A stretch of DNA of 64,000 bases from NCBI RefSeq assembly GCF_018861705.1, contig NZ_JAHLEC010000002.1, forward strand, positions 62,001 to 126,000. Reading direction: 5' to 3'. Origin of the DNA: Clostridium psychrophilum. Its GTDB lineage: Bacteria; Bacillota; Clostridia; Clostridiales; Clostridiaceae. Positions 18,817 to 28,064 of the stretch are shown here, piece after piece; position 1 is the stretch's first letter; each line of letters begins with the position of its first letter. The position numbers were made by a program, and so were the translations under genes. The notes beneath the pieces are model-generated. The model searched no databases. It had not been told where the DNA came from and saw only the letters and a list, made by a program, of their open reading frames with translations.

Positions 18817-19865
18817 TGTTTACGAGAGGATTTAAAATAGTCCAGTCCAGGAGATTTGAAATTTATATAGGTGATTTTGAAGTAAATACTGGGGAAGCTG
18901 TGGTGAGAATAGAAACAGCCGCTGTTTGTAAAGCTGATTTAAGGTATTACCTTGGAAGTCGTGACGCACGGACATTAAACTTAAAATATCCTATAAATCT
19001 TATACATGAGGCTATAGGTATTGTTGTTAATGACCCTACTAATTCTTTTAAAAAGGGAGATAAAGTTGCATTAGTTCCTAATATTATGATAGATAAAGAT
19101 AAACAAGATGAGTTTGATATTGCTTTATCGAAAAATCCAAGGCTTGGTGAAAATTACTCCCCTAAAGCGTTATTTGCATCGAGTAGTTATAATGGATTTT
19201 CAAAGGATTATATATCATATCCAGCTCGTAATCTTGTAAAAATAGTAAATGACATTGATTCTAATATTGCGGTTTTTTCTGAGCTTATATCGGTAGCAAG
19301 TTCACAAATTCGTAGAACAATATTAAAGGACAATGATGTTATAGGTATTTGGGGTGATGGCATTCTTGGATATATATTATACTGTGTACTTAAACAGGTA
19401 CATAAGGGCCCTATTATAGTTATAGGACATAGCAAAGAGAAATTAGATAAATATGAAGGTGTACAAACTTATCTTTCAAATGATCCAATTATTAAGGAAA
19501 GTAAAATTAATGTTGCATTTGAATGTATAGGTGGAGTGGCAGCTGAAGGTGGAATTGACGAGATTATTAGCAGTATACTTCCAGGGTCTAAATTAGTTCT
19601 TGCAGGTGTATCTGAAAATCCTGTAAAGATAAATACACGTAAGATACTTGAAAAAGGTTTAGAGCTTTATGGAGTTACAAGAAGCAACGTAAAAGATTTT
19701 GAGTTTGCAGCAAAGCTTCTTAAAAAACCAGATTTTAGAGCAGATATATCAAAACTTGTTTTAGATGCAACACCTATTTATGATATTAAAGATTATTATA
19801 GAGTGTTTGAGGCAGAAGCTGAAAGCCATGCACTTGGCAAACATATTATGAATTTCAAATTTTAA
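18816..19865 (+). CDS. tarJ: Ribulose-5-phosphate reductase (TarJ; zinc-type alcohol dehydrogenase)
   Basis: TarJ reduces D-ribulose-5-phosphate to D-ribitol-5-phosphate for TarI. The 349-residue protein is a medium-chain dehydrogenase with zinc ligands in AAVCKADLRYY and LIHEAIGIV and a cofactor segment VIGIWGDGILGYILY. Its start overlaps the tarI stop (TAATG). It links this operon to the pentose phosphate pool. Confidence 0.87.
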   Translation: MFTRGFKIVQSRRFEIYIGDFEVNTGEAVVRIETAAVCKADLRYYLGSRDARTLNLKYPINLIHEAIGIVVNDPTNSFKKGDKVALVPNIMIDKDKQDEFDIALSKNPRLGENYSPKALFASSSYNGFSKDYISYPARNLVKIVNDIDSNIAVFSELISVASSQIRRTILKDNDVIGIWGDGILGYILYCVLKQVHKGPIIVIGHSKEKLDKYEGVQTYLSNDPIIKESKINVAFECIGGVAAEGGIDEIISSILPGSKLVLAGVSENPVKINTRKILEKGLELYGVTRSNVKDFEFAAKLLKKPDFRADISKLVLDATPIYDIKDYYRVFEAEAESHALGKHIMNFKF

Positions 19866-20030
19866 CGACATTTCAGAAGGAAAGTCTCCTACTTCTATAA
19901 GTGGGAGAATAACTACCCTAGCAAAATAAAACTTTAGTGGAGTTTAAATATCCTTCTGAAGTCGTTGCAGCTCCATAAAGGAGATGATGCATCTCTATAA
20001 GAGATGTTACAGCGACCCAGGAGATGAATT
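19866..20030. repeat. Dispersed hairpin element, copy B
   Basis: It starts directly after the tarJ stop and matches copy A (4799-4938) along its length. Outer arms ACGAC-ATTT-CAGAAGGA and TCCTTCTG-AA-GTCGT make a long imperfect stem; the internal stem CTCCTACTT/AAGTGGGAG is conserved. Copy B continues with extra GCATCTCT/AGAGATG and CAGGAGATGA units. A short related tail occurs at 52580-52600. Confidence 0.72.
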
Positions 20031-20104
20031 AATGTTAAGTTGAGATTGGATTAAACAAGATTAGATTAGTGGATATTAAATTAAATGAAATTAGAGGAAA
20101 TTAT

Positions 20105-21487
20105 ATGAATATAAAAAAATCATTAAGAGTAATACTTGTAGAATGTTTTGGCATATTGATTGGTATACTTAGCGGACTTGTAATACCAAAGGTCTTTGAT
20201 ATACAATCTTATGCTTATCTAAAAACATTTACTTTATATATCTCATATGCAGGGATGATGCATTTTGGATTCTCAGATGGAATGTATTTAATACTTGGTG
20301 GTAAAGATATAGATGATATAAAAAAAGAGAAAATAAAGGGCTATTTTTATGTTATGTTAAAAATAGTAACAGTTGTAGTAGTAGTACTATTTATTGTCTC
20401 ATTTTTTATTAAAGATATAGCGTTTACTTACTTTGTATATTATATAATGCCATGGCAGATTGTGTTATTTATTTCGTTATTATATAGAGCTACAGGTGAA
20501 TTTAACAAATATGTAGTAGTAAGAATAGCACAGAATATAGTAAATCTAGCATCTATTCTTGTAGTTATATTACTTATAAGATCACCAGTTTTATATATGA
20601 AGATTCAAGTTATTGGGAATTTACTTATAGCGCTAGTTAGTGGAGCTTTGATTATTTTTTCAACAAAAAAATCAGAAAAAATAGAACGCTCAGAAATAAA
20701 ATCTATAACAAGTATGGGTTTTACTATAATGATAGCGAACGCTGTAAGTCTTCTATTTGTTACATTGGATAGATGGTTTGTTAAAATAAAGTTTACAGTT
20801 AATGATTTCGCATATTATTCTTTTGCGGTATCAATGTTAAGTTTGTTTTTAGTATTAATAAACTCAGTCACGGTTCTATTTTACCCTTATCTTGCAAGAA
20901 ATAAGGGAGACGATACGGTTGTCTCAAAGGTTAAAAAATATATCATATTAATATGCAGTTTTGCACCTGGTGGTTATTTTGTGTTGGAATTCATCGTGAA
21001 AAACTTCCTACCAGGATATGTACCATCATTGGAAGTACTAGGAATATTAATAATAGGTATACCATTTATTACTTTAACAAGTGTTTTATATGCAAATCTT
21101 TACAAAGTGGGTATGCGAGGCAGAGAGTATCTAATTGTTGCTTGTAAGATGGTAGCATTAGCATTTGTGTTAAACGTATTTGTATCATATGTATTAAAAC
21201 AAGCTGTGTTAATTGCATATTGTACTGACATTACCTTATTTGTATGGTATGTATATTCCTCAAAAGATTTTACCGGACTTAAAATACACAAAAATGAGAT
21301 ATTTCATTTTATAGTATATGTTATCTGCTATGAGCTTATTAGAATAATTCCTGTACCATCACTAATTAAAGCGTTTATTTTTATAATTAGTATGGCGATT
21401 TTGGAATATATTTTCTTTAATGAAGATGTAAAAGAGAGCTTTTTAATGATTAAGAATAGAAAGAATGTAAAGAATACAAAAGAGTAG
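20105..21487 (+). CDS. Wzx-type polysaccharide flippase
   Basis: This 460-residue membrane protein has about 12-14 hydrophobic helices and the MATE-like/PST architecture of Wzx flippases that turn lipid-linked repeat units across the membrane. The N-terminus KKSLRVILVECFGILIGILS begins in the first helix. ATG 20105 follows AGAGGAAATT; the in-frame GTG at 20069 has no site. Together with the Wzy-like genes on either side it forms the export part of the first operon. Confidence 0.85.
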   Translation: MNIKKSLRVILVECFGILIGILSGLVIPKVFDIQSYAYLKTFTLYISYAGMMHFGFSDGMYLILGGKDIDDIKKEKIKGYFYVMLKIVTVVVVVLFIVSFFIKDIAFTYFVYYIMPWQIVLFISLLYRATGEFNKYVVVRIAQNIVNLASILVVILLIRSPVLYMKIQVIGNLLIALVSGALIIFSTKKSEKIERSEIKSITSMGFTIMIANAVSLLFVTLDRWFVKIKFTVNDFAYYSFAVSMLSLFLVLINSVTVLFYPYLARNKGDDTVVSKVKKYIILICSFAPGGYFVLEFIVKNFLPGYVPSLEVLGILIIGIPFITLTSVLYANLYKVGMRGREYLIVACKMVALAFVLNVFVSYVLKQAVLIAYCTDITLFVWYVYSSKDFTGLKIHKNEIFHFIVYVICYELIRIIPVPSLIKAFIFIISMAILEYIFFNEDVKESFLMIKNRKNVKNTKE

Positions 21488-21518
21488 TTCAATAGAATTA
21501 AATAGTAATTAAATAAGA

Positions 21519-21559
21519 TTGAATAGTAATTAAGTTTATCGGATTACTATTCAATTTTT
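21519..21559 (+). terminator. Rho-independent terminator after the flippase
   Basis: Perfect 12-bp arms TTGAATAGTAAT (21519-21530) and ATTACTATTCAA (21543-21554) are followed by TTTTT. Confidence 0.8.
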
Positions 21560-21614
21560 AAAATAAACATAAAATCATTAGAACGATTTTGTATTGAAAA
21601 AGAGGTGGGGGGAA

Positions 21615-22868
21615 ATGAATTTTTATGGAAAAATTTCATTTTTATTAATATGTGCTTATATCATGTTATTACCTTTAATTCCACAAGAAGTTGTATTTAA
21701 GGGGGTAGCAGTTACTGATTTTATTTTGGCATTAATAGTTTTTCTATATGTTATAAATTTATTAGTTTCAAAAATCAGTATAGAAAATTTTAAAGATGGT
21801 ATCATAGACTTTTTTACGGATAAATTAAGTATATTTATTACGCTATTACTTGGCATAATGCTTTTATCTACTATTTATGCGAAAAATAAAGGATTAGCAT
21901 TAAGTGAAAGTGCAAGATTTATAACTTATGTGTTTTTGTATTTTGTTATAAAATATGAGTTTAATAGCAAAAAACAAATAAAAACTTTATTAAAATGTTA
22001 TATATCTGTTTCCTTTATTTTGTGTTGTATTGGAATTTTGCAGTATTTCACAGGCTTTGCATTGAATGAAACATTTAGAAGAGCATATACTAGTGGAGTA
22101 ATTACAAGGATAACATCAACATTTGCAAACCCAAATGCTTTTGGTGCATATTTAATCTTAATAATTTTCCCATTGATTATGTTAAGCATTTATGAAAAGA
22201 ATAAGACTAAAAAAATAATGTATATATTATTATCAATGTTAGTAATTATTAATATGGTAATGACTTTTTCTAGGAATGCAATACTAGGTCTTGGAATAGG
22301 ATTATTAGTGCTTACTCTAATTTATAGTATTAAGTGGATTTTCGCTTTAGGAGGTCTTGCTATATTACTTTCCTTCATACCGTCTGTTTCTCAAAGAATT
22401 TTAGGTACATTTGATTTACATCAAAATGAATTAAGAATTAAACTTTGGAAAACAGCATTATATATGATAAAGGATCATCCAATTTTAGGTGTTGGTAATG
22501 GAAATTTTGTCACTAGATATAATGAATATATAACCAAGTATAGTGAATTAAAATATTATGGATACAGGAACTATCCAAATCATAATTCATATTTAAAATT
22601 AGAAAGTGAGTTAGGCATATTAGGAATAGCCTCTTTCATCGGAATTATAATAACGGTTTTATTTAGAATTAAGAAACTGTATAGTACAACTAAAGATAAG
22701 TTTTATATACCATTTTATACTGGTATAATGGCAAGTATGATTGTTTTCTTACTTATGAATTTATCTGACAATTTATTGTTTCTGCCTAAAGTAACAACCT
22801 ATTTTTGGTTTATAATCGCTACTACAGAAGCAGCATTAGGTAAGTCTTATAAGTCGGCTAAACAATAA
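21615..22868 (+). CDS. Wzy/O-antigen ligase-family protein, copy 1 of a duplicated gene
   Basis: This 417-residue membrane protein has around 11 hydrophobic segments and the family motifs FSRNAILGLGIGLLVL, HPILGVGNGNF and YPNHNSYLKLESELGILG. The copy at 48859 differs at only about nine residues. It sits between two terminators, so it may be transcribed on its own. ATG 21615 follows a strong purine run AGAGGTGGGGGG; the in-frame TTG at 21594 is less likely. Polymerase or ligase cannot be told apart from sequence. Confidence 0.85.
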   Translation: MNFYGKISFLLICAYIMLLPLIPQEVVFKGVAVTDFILALIVFLYVINLLVSKISIENFKDGIIDFFTDKLSIFITLLLGIMLLSTIYAKNKGLALSESARFITYVFLYFVIKYEFNSKKQIKTLLKCYISVSFILCCIGILQYFTGFALNETFRRAYTSGVITRITSTFANPNAFGAYLILIIFPLIMLSIYEKNKTKKIMYILLSMLVIINMVMTFSRNAILGLGIGLLVLTLIYSIKWIFALGGLAILLSFIPSVSQRILGTFDLHQNELRIKLWKTALYMIKDHPILGVGNGNFVTRYNEYITKYSELKYYGYRNYPNHNSYLKLESELGILGIASFIGIIITVLFRIKKLYSTTKDKFYIPFYTGIMASMIVFLLMNLSDNLLFLPKVTTYFWFIIATTEAALGKSYKSAKQ

Positions 22869-22886
22869 ATATTTTATGAATTAAAA

Positions 22887-22932
22887 GCGCGAGTTAGCAA
22901 ACTGGTATCAGTTTGTTAACCCGCGTTTTTTT
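22887..22932 (+). terminator. Terminator after Wzy copy 1
   Basis: A GC-rich stem (GCGCGAGTTAGCAAACTG paired with CAGTTTGTTAACCCGCG) and a run of seven T bases. The same structure follows the second Wzy copy with paired base changes that keep the stem. Confidence 0.92.
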
Positions 22933-22952
22933 ATGTGTTTAATATTTTTAAT

Positions 22953-23852
22953 TTAAAAACCATCATATAAAATGTTTATAGTATCATCTTTAATACAACC
23001 ATTAGTTTTATGGTTGTTAATATACTTTTGCTTTTTTTGTATATTGATATAATTCTGAGTTTCTTTTTCTGTATAATTTGTAACAAGTAGCATTAAGCCA
23101 CCCTCAAGTTTTATATTTTTTGCATTAGCAGTAACAACACCATTTACTATTCCTAGCATTCTGTGGTATCCATCAATATTATCTGCGTAAGCATCTTTTA
23201 TAAAAGAAAGTTTTATTTCTAGATTTTTAGTTATCTGGTTGTAAATAATATTATCAGAATTAAATTTTGATTTTCTTATATTTAAAGTAATCATACTGGG
23301 GGGGAGTTCATCTATCTCAACCAATTTAGATATATCATCTATGGATTCATAATTCACATTTTCCTGCTTTATATTTTTATTCTTAAACTTTGTACGGTTG
23401 ACGTTCATCTGTATTTCAGAATTGTAAGTAATTAAGGAATTTGTACTAAATTTATAAATGTCATAAAAGCTTATAAATGGACAAAAATAATATGTTTTAC
23501 CTTTTATTATTTTTCCCTCAATATTGTGCAGTATTATTTCATTAGTTTCAATTGCAAAATCATTTTTATTAATATAATTAATTAGTCCTAGTATTTCATC
23601 GTTTGTATAGTACTTTTCTAAATCTATTAGAGCATCTTTTGTTGCTTTATATAATCCCATACACCATATACCTAGTTCTATTTCTAATAAACTATCAAAA
23701 AACTTTTCCTTGTTAAAGATCAACAAGACAGTTCTAACTGGCATTTTCTTTTGTACATATAATTCTTGTATACAATTTTTTACTTTTTCATTTGTACTAT
23801 ATTTGTCTATTATTTGGGTCAGATTATTGATTAATTTTTGCTTGTTTTTCAT
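22953..23852 (-). CDS. Unknown protein with a DGQHR-like motif
   Basis: I do not recognise this 299-residue protein as a named family. Near residues 227-231 it has DGYHR followed 35 residues later by an asparagine-containing YINIQKKQ segment, the arrangement of DGQHR-domain proteins (DndB and relatives, a ParB-like fold). The first half is helical and charged with no membrane segment. ATG 23852 follows GAGGTGAAAG; the in-frame GTG at 23861 lies in that site. It is convergent with the Wzy gene and divergent from the metabolic island. No restriction or phosphorothioation genes are adjacent. Confidence 0.55.
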   Translation of the reverse strand: MKNKQKLINNLTQIIDKYSTNEKVKNCIQELYVQKKMPVRTVLLIFNKEKFFDSLLEIELGIWCMGLYKATKDALIDLEKYYTNDEILGLINYINKNDFAIETNEIILHNIEGKIIKGKTYYFCPFISFYDIYKFSTNSLITYNSEIQMNVNRTKFKNKNIKQENVNYESIDDISKLVEIDELPPSMITLNIRKSKFNSDNIIYNQITKNLEIKLSFIKDAYADNIDGYHRMLGIVNGVVTANAKNIKLEGGLMLLVTNYTEKETQNYINIQKKQKYINNHKTNGCIKDDTINILYDGF

Positions 23853-24168
23853 AACTTTCACCTCATGATTTATTTAATCTTTTTATTTAAACTAACAACA
23901 GACTTGTAAGTACATCTAATAACTATATTACATATTAAAACTATTTATATAAACACGGATTAAAATTTTGATATGTCATATTTTGAAAATCATAAGATAG
24001 TAAAAATATCTTATGATTATATATTCTAACAATGAAAGATATAGAAGTAAAGAAGTTTCGCTATATAGAAACGATTACTTGTACTCTATTAATATACCAT
24101 AGAATAACTGAAATAAAAATAATTCTATTTAATAATTCTAAATATTGCAAATATATTATTTAAATGCA

Positions 24169-24197
24169 TTGACAAAGTCAATCTAAATGGTTACTAT
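24169..24197 (+). promoter_or_regulatory. Sigma-A type promoter of the dehydrogenase-aldolase operon
   Basis: TTGACA (24169-24174), a 17-base spacer, and TACTAT (24192-24197). The upstream gap also holds a 12-bp inverted repeat (23988-23999 with 24007-24018) of unknown role. Confidence 0.72.
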
Positions 24198-24200
24198 TAA

Positions 24201-24289
24201 ATTGAACAAAAGTATTGTAATTGAACAAACGTAAAAGTAATCAACAACAAGTTACAAATCAAATTATACTAATAGTATTTTTGTTCAAT
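24201..24289 (+). promoter_or_regulatory. Candidate operators ATTGAACAAA
   Basis: ATTGAACAAAAG (24201-24212) and ATTGAACAAACG (24220-24231) are direct repeats 19 bp apart just downstream of the -10. An inverted copy TTTTGTTCAAT lies at 24279-24289. The GAACANANG core also occurs twice before the sorC-type gene (31302 and 31320), suggesting one regulator for both. Confidence 0.6.
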
Positions 24290-24367
24290 ATAAGAAAACG
24301 TACACACTTGATTCATAGGTATAATCTTAGAAGTCAATAAAAATAATAAAATAGGAGATGTTGAGTT

Positions 24368-25657
24368 ATGTTGGGATTAAATTATAAATTAAGAGAATTA
24401 GAGGAAAAGGGTAAGAGAATTAATATCAGTGTTGTTGGAGCAGGACAAATGGGTAAAGGTATGGTTAGCCAAATTATGTTGATGAAAGGTGTAACTCCAT
24501 CTGCTGTTGTAGATATTAATCTTGAAAGTGCAAAAGATGCATATTTAAGCGCTGGAGTTAGTGAAGACAACATAGCAGTAGCAAATTCAGTTGCTGAGGC
24601 TAATAAGTACATGGAACAAGGTAAATTTATTGTTACTCAAGATTCTGAGATTGCTTCAAAATGTAATTTGGTTGATGTTGCTATAGATGCTACAGGAGTT
24701 CCAGAAGTAGGAGCAAAAGTAGCTATAGATGCTATTAATAATAAAAAACATATTGTTATGCTTAATGTTGAAACTGACGTTTGCATAGGACCCATATTAA
24801 AAAAACTTGCAGATAATGCTGGAGTAGTTTACACAGGATCAGCAGGAGATGAACCTGGCGCAGTAAAAGAATTATATGATTTCGCTGATTCCATGGGATT
24901 TGACGTTAATGTAGTTGGAAAAGGAAAAAATAATAAACTAGATTTTGATTGTAATCCTGATACTGTTAAGGAAGAAGCAATTAGAAGAGGAGTTAGTCCT
25001 CATATGTTAACATCATTTAAAGATGGTACTAAGACAATGGTAGAATTAACTTGTATGTCAAATGCCACTGGTTATCTTCCAGATATTAGAGGATCACATG
25101 GTGCTTCAGCAGTAGTAAAAGACTTGCCAGAACTTTTCAGATTAAAATCAGAAGGTGGAATTTTAACTAGGAATAAAACAGTAGAATTTGTAAATGGAGT
25201 AGCACCAGGAGTATTCGTAATAGTATCAAGTAAATTACCTGCAGTAAGAGCAGAAATGGAATATTTAAGTATGGGTAAAGGACCTAATTATGTACTCTAC
25301 AGACCATATCATTTATGTAGTCTTGAAACTCCATTATCAGCTGTAAGATGTGTTCTTGATCAACAATCAACAATAGTACCTATAGGTGGACCAGTTTCAG
25401 AAGTAATTACATTAGCTAAAATAGATCTAAAAGCTGGACAAACTCTAGATGGTATTGGTGGATATACAGTATACGGAACTATTGAAAGTGCAAAAATAGC
25501 GAAAGAAATAAATGCAGTTCCATTAGGACTTATTAACAGAAAAACTCTTTTAAAAGTTAATGTTAAAAAGGGCGAAGTTATTACTTACGATATGATTGAT
25601 CTTGATGGTTCATCATTAGTTGTACAACTTAGAGCATTACAAGATAGATTTTTTTAA
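24368..25657 (+). CDS. SAF-domain NAD(P)-dependent oxidoreductase (homoserine dehydrogenase-like)
   Basis: This 429-residue protein resembles the group described as predicted homoserine dehydrogenases with a C-terminal SAF domain. The N-terminal Rossmann site is ISVVGAGQMGKGMVSQI; mid-protein there is GSAGDEPGAVKELYDFA; the last ~70 residues (LINRKTLLKVNVKKGEVITYDM) have the SAF look. True homoserine dehydrogenase is unlikely given neighbours for ketose-phosphate cleavage and isomerisation. I infer a role in oxidising a sugar- or polyol-derived intermediate; the substrate is unknown. It is the first gene after a clear promoter with candidate operators. Confidence 0.75.
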   Translation: MLGLNYKLRELEEKGKRINISVVGAGQMGKGMVSQIMLMKGVTPSAVVDINLESAKDAYLSAGVSEDNIAVANSVAEANKYMEQGKFIVTQDSEIASKCNLVDVAIDATGVPEVGAKVAIDAINNKKHIVMLNVETDVCIGPILKKLADNAGVVYTGSAGDEPGAVKELYDFADSMGFDVNVVGKGKNNKLDFDCNPDTVKEEAIRRGVSPHMLTSFKDGTKTMVELTCMSNATGYLPDIRGSHGASAVVKDLPELFRLKSEGGILTRNKTVEFVNGVAPGVFVIVSSKLPAVRAEMEYLSMGKGPNYVLYRPYHLCSLETPLSAVRCVLDQQSTIVPIGGPVSEVITLAKIDLKAGQTLDGIGGYTVYGTIESAKIAKEINAVPLGLINRKTLLKVNVKKGEVITYDMIDLDGSSLVVQLRALQDRFF

Positions 25658-25867
25658 CATAAAACAAAAAAGTAATTATTTAAAAAAATAAGAAATTAGT
25701 TGATATGGTAAATTCATCATTTCTATATAATAGAAATGATGAATATTTAATCCTTGATAAGAATGATTTTCAAAAACTTTAGATCGTCATAGTTTATAAG
25801 AATATTGATAATTTTAAGATCATAATGAAAAAGCTATTATACATTAATTTTTTAAGGAGATGATTTT

Positions 25868-26719
25868 TTGTTAGTTTCATCAAAAGAATTATTTAAGGTG
25901 GCAAGAAAAAATAAATTTGCTATACCAGCAGCAAATTTTGTGGATCAAAATTCTATTAAAGCTTATATATCAGTTGCAGAAAAATTGAATTTACCAATTA
26001 TTTTGTCATATGCAGAAGCACATAAGGATGTCTTATCCTTTGATGAGGCATTAGTTTTAGGAAAATACTATGGTGAAAAGGCTAAGGTCCCAGTAGTATT
26101 ACATCTTGATCATGGTACTACTAAAGAATTAATAATGAGAGCTATAGATGAAGGGTTTAAATCAGTAATGTTAGATGATTCTATGGATTCCTTTGAGGAT
26201 AATGTTAAAAACACAAAAGAAATTGTGGAGTATGCTCACCTAAGAGGAGTGGTTGTAGAAGCTGAAATAGGTCACGTTGGTAATGGAGAGGGCTATAAAA
26301 GCAATGATGATAGCGATAGCATTTATACTACTGTTGAAGAGGCAAAGAAATTTGCGAAGCTTACAAATGTAGATTCTCTTGCAATATCTATAGGAACTGC
26401 TCATGGAGCCTATAAAGGAAAACCAGTTATAGATTTTGATAGATTAAAAGAAATTAGAGATGCTATAGATACGCCTTTGGTACTTCACGGAGGGTCATCA
26501 ACAGGAGATATAAATCTTGGAAGATGTGCTACAGAAGGAATAAGCAAAATAAACATCTATACGGATTTAGTAACTGCTGCATTTAACAAAGCACAAACTA
26601 CTAAATCCAATGATTATTATGAATTACGAAATGCACAAACAGAAGGCATGAAAGAATGCTTAGAACACTATTACGGTGTATTCCAGACAAAAAGATTTAA
26701 TGATGAGGTGAAAAAATGA
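25868..26719 (+). CDS. Class II (zinc) ketose-phosphate aldolase
   Basis: The 283-residue protein is a class II aldolase of the FbaA/GatY/KbaY family. Zinc ligands are seen in VVLHLDHG and AISIGTAHGAYKG, VVVEAEIGHVG carries the conserved glutamate region, and LVLHGGSSTG binds phosphate. It cleaves a ketose phosphate to DHAP and an aldehyde, or the reverse. Substrate class is open. Start TTG follows AAGGAGATGA. It overlaps the next gene by 4 bases. Confidence 0.88.
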   Translation: MLVSSKELFKVARKNKFAIPAANFVDQNSIKAYISVAEKLNLPIILSYAEAHKDVLSFDEALVLGKYYGEKAKVPVVLHLDHGTTKELIMRAIDEGFKSVMLDDSMDSFEDNVKNTKEIVEYAHLRGVVVEAEIGHVGNGEGYKSNDDSDSIYTTVEEAKKFAKLTNVDSLAISIGTAHGAYKGKPVIDFDRLKEIRDAIDTPLVLHGGSSTGDINLGRCATEGISKINIYTDLVTAAFNKAQTTKSNDYYELRNAQTEGMKECLEHYYGVFQTKRFNDEVKK

Positions 26720-27402
26720 AAATTAAAACACCGTTTTTTGTAGTCAATCCAAAATCATATTTGTATGGAGATGAAAGTTTACAGCTAGCGCTTATTGCGG
26801 ACAATCTTGCTAAAAAATACGGGGTAGAAATATTTTTTACTGCTCCTTTTGCGGATTTAGCTAATATCAAGGCTCATACAAAAAACCTTATAGTAACAGC
26901 TCAACATATGGATTCATTAGTTCCAGGACGTGGAATGGGACTTGTGTTGCCTGAATCATTAAAGGAAGCTGGTACAGGAGCAGTATTTTTAAATCATGCA
27001 GAGCACTCTCTCAAATTAAGTGATTTAGTAAAGACTATTAAAAGAGCAAAAGAATTAGAAATTATCACAATAGTTTGTGCAGACTTTTTAGCGGAAGCTA
27101 TTGCTATTGCTAAGTTAGGCCCTGATATACTATTATGTGAACCAACTGATTTAATAGGAACTGGAAAAACTAGCGATTTGAATTATATAACTGAGACTAC
27201 AGCTAAGATAAGAGCGATTGATGAAAATATTTTAGTTATGCAAGCTTCAGGAATAAGTACGGGTGAGGATGTTTATAGGGCAATAATTTATGGTGCTGAT
27301 GGAACTGGTGCAACAAGTGGAATACTTAATGCTCCAGACAGAGGATTAAGAATAGAAGAAATGCTACAGGCAATTGTGAAAGCTAAAAGCGAAAAAAAGT
27401 AA
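26716..27402 (+). CDS. Triose-phosphate-isomerase-family isomerase (archaeal-type length)
   Basis: At 228 residues it is shorter than bacterial TpiA (about 250) and resembles archaeal-type TIM. Catalytic residues are present: Asn11/Lys13 (VVNPKSY), His94 (LNHAEHS) and Glu142 (CEPTDLIGTG). Secondary TIM-family copies in sugar loci, such as Brucella EryH, isomerise erythrulose phosphates, so a tetrulose phosphate is a fair alternative to triose phosphate. The ATGA overlap with the aldolase suggests coupled expression. Confidence 0.85.
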   Translation: MKIKTPFFVVNPKSYLYGDESLQLALIADNLAKKYGVEIFFTAPFADLANIKAHTKNLIVTAQHMDSLVPGRGMGLVLPESLKEAGTGAVFLNHAEHSLKLSDLVKTIKRAKELEIITIVCADFLAEAIAIAKLGPDILLCEPTDLIGTGKTSDLNYITETTAKIRAIDENILVMQASGISTGEDVYRAIIYGADGTGATSGILNAPDRGLRIEEMLQAIVKAKSEKK

Positions 27403-27431
27403 ATATTAAAGGAAAAATTGGAGGTCATAGT

Positions 27432-27953
27432 ATGAGTATTTATAAAGAACAAATTATTTTAACATCTAAAGGAGGGACCCCAAGTTTCTTTGATATCACT
27501 CCTTCTGTAAAAGAAGCAATCAAAAAAAGCAAAATCCAAAATGGTATCTGTACTGTAATTTCTCCACACACTACCTGTTCTGTATTCTTTGAGGAATTTG
27601 TTCATGATTATACTGAAAATGGTGATGAATTTCTTCAAGTTGATTTAAATAATATCCTTAAAAAAATCATTCCAGACAATACTGCAGAAGGGCAATACAA
27701 CTATCCTGGCAAAAAGCATTATGAAGATGTTGAATCATGGCCAGATGCAGAGGCATATCTTCCAAATGGTGATCGTTCTGCCCTCTTAAACTGTGATGCA
27801 CATTTAAAAGCAACATTGCTTGGTTCCAGCGAAACATTAGAGGTTGATAATGGAAAATTAGGAGTTGGACCAACAGGTTATGTTTATTTTGTAGATTTCG
27901 ATCGTACAAGATCTCGTACTCGTAAATGTAAAATCATCATAATAGGTGAATAG
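27432..27953 (+). CDS. YjbQ/UPF0047-family protein
   Basis: The 173-residue protein matches the YjbQ family: VISPHTTCSVFFEE, NCDAHLKATLLGSSETLEVDNGKLGVG (shown here only as landmarks NCDAHLKATLLG and GKLGVGPTG) and a basic tail. Family members have weak thiamine-phosphate synthase activity in vitro, with uncertain physiological meaning. It is longer than typical members (about 135-140) because of an extra central segment. Its place at the end of an aldolase-isomerase operon suggests a sugar-linked job. GGAGGT precedes the ATG. Confidence 0.82.
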   Translation: MSIYKEQIILTSKGGTPSFFDITPSVKEAIKKSKIQNGICTVISPHTTCSVFFEEFVHDYTENGDEFLQVDLNNILKKIIPDNTAEGQYNYPGKKHYEDVESWPDAEAYLPNGDRSALLNCDAHLKATLLGSSETLEVDNGKLGVGPTGYVYFVDFDRTRSRTRKCKIIIIGE

Positions 27954-27968
27954 TAAAAAAATCTGTTA

Positions 27969-28005
27969 CTAGATAGGCATTCCAATTTTTGGAGTGTCTA
28001 TCTAG
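27969..28005 (+). other. Hairpin after yjbQ
   Basis: CTAGATAGGCATTCCA (27969-27984) pairs with TGGAGTGTCTATCTAG (27990-28005) around a 5-base loop. No T-run follows on the plus strand; it may end or protect the operon transcript. Confidence 0.65.
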
Positions 28006-28064
28006 AGGTCTATACATTGGTTTCATTCGATGTTACGTTTCATATAAAATGGTCATTTATTTAA

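Noticed and set aside
24368-25657. Biosynthetic homoserine dehydrogenase
   Set aside because: A SAF-like C-terminus and sugar-phosphate neighbours argue against a threonine/methionine pathway role.
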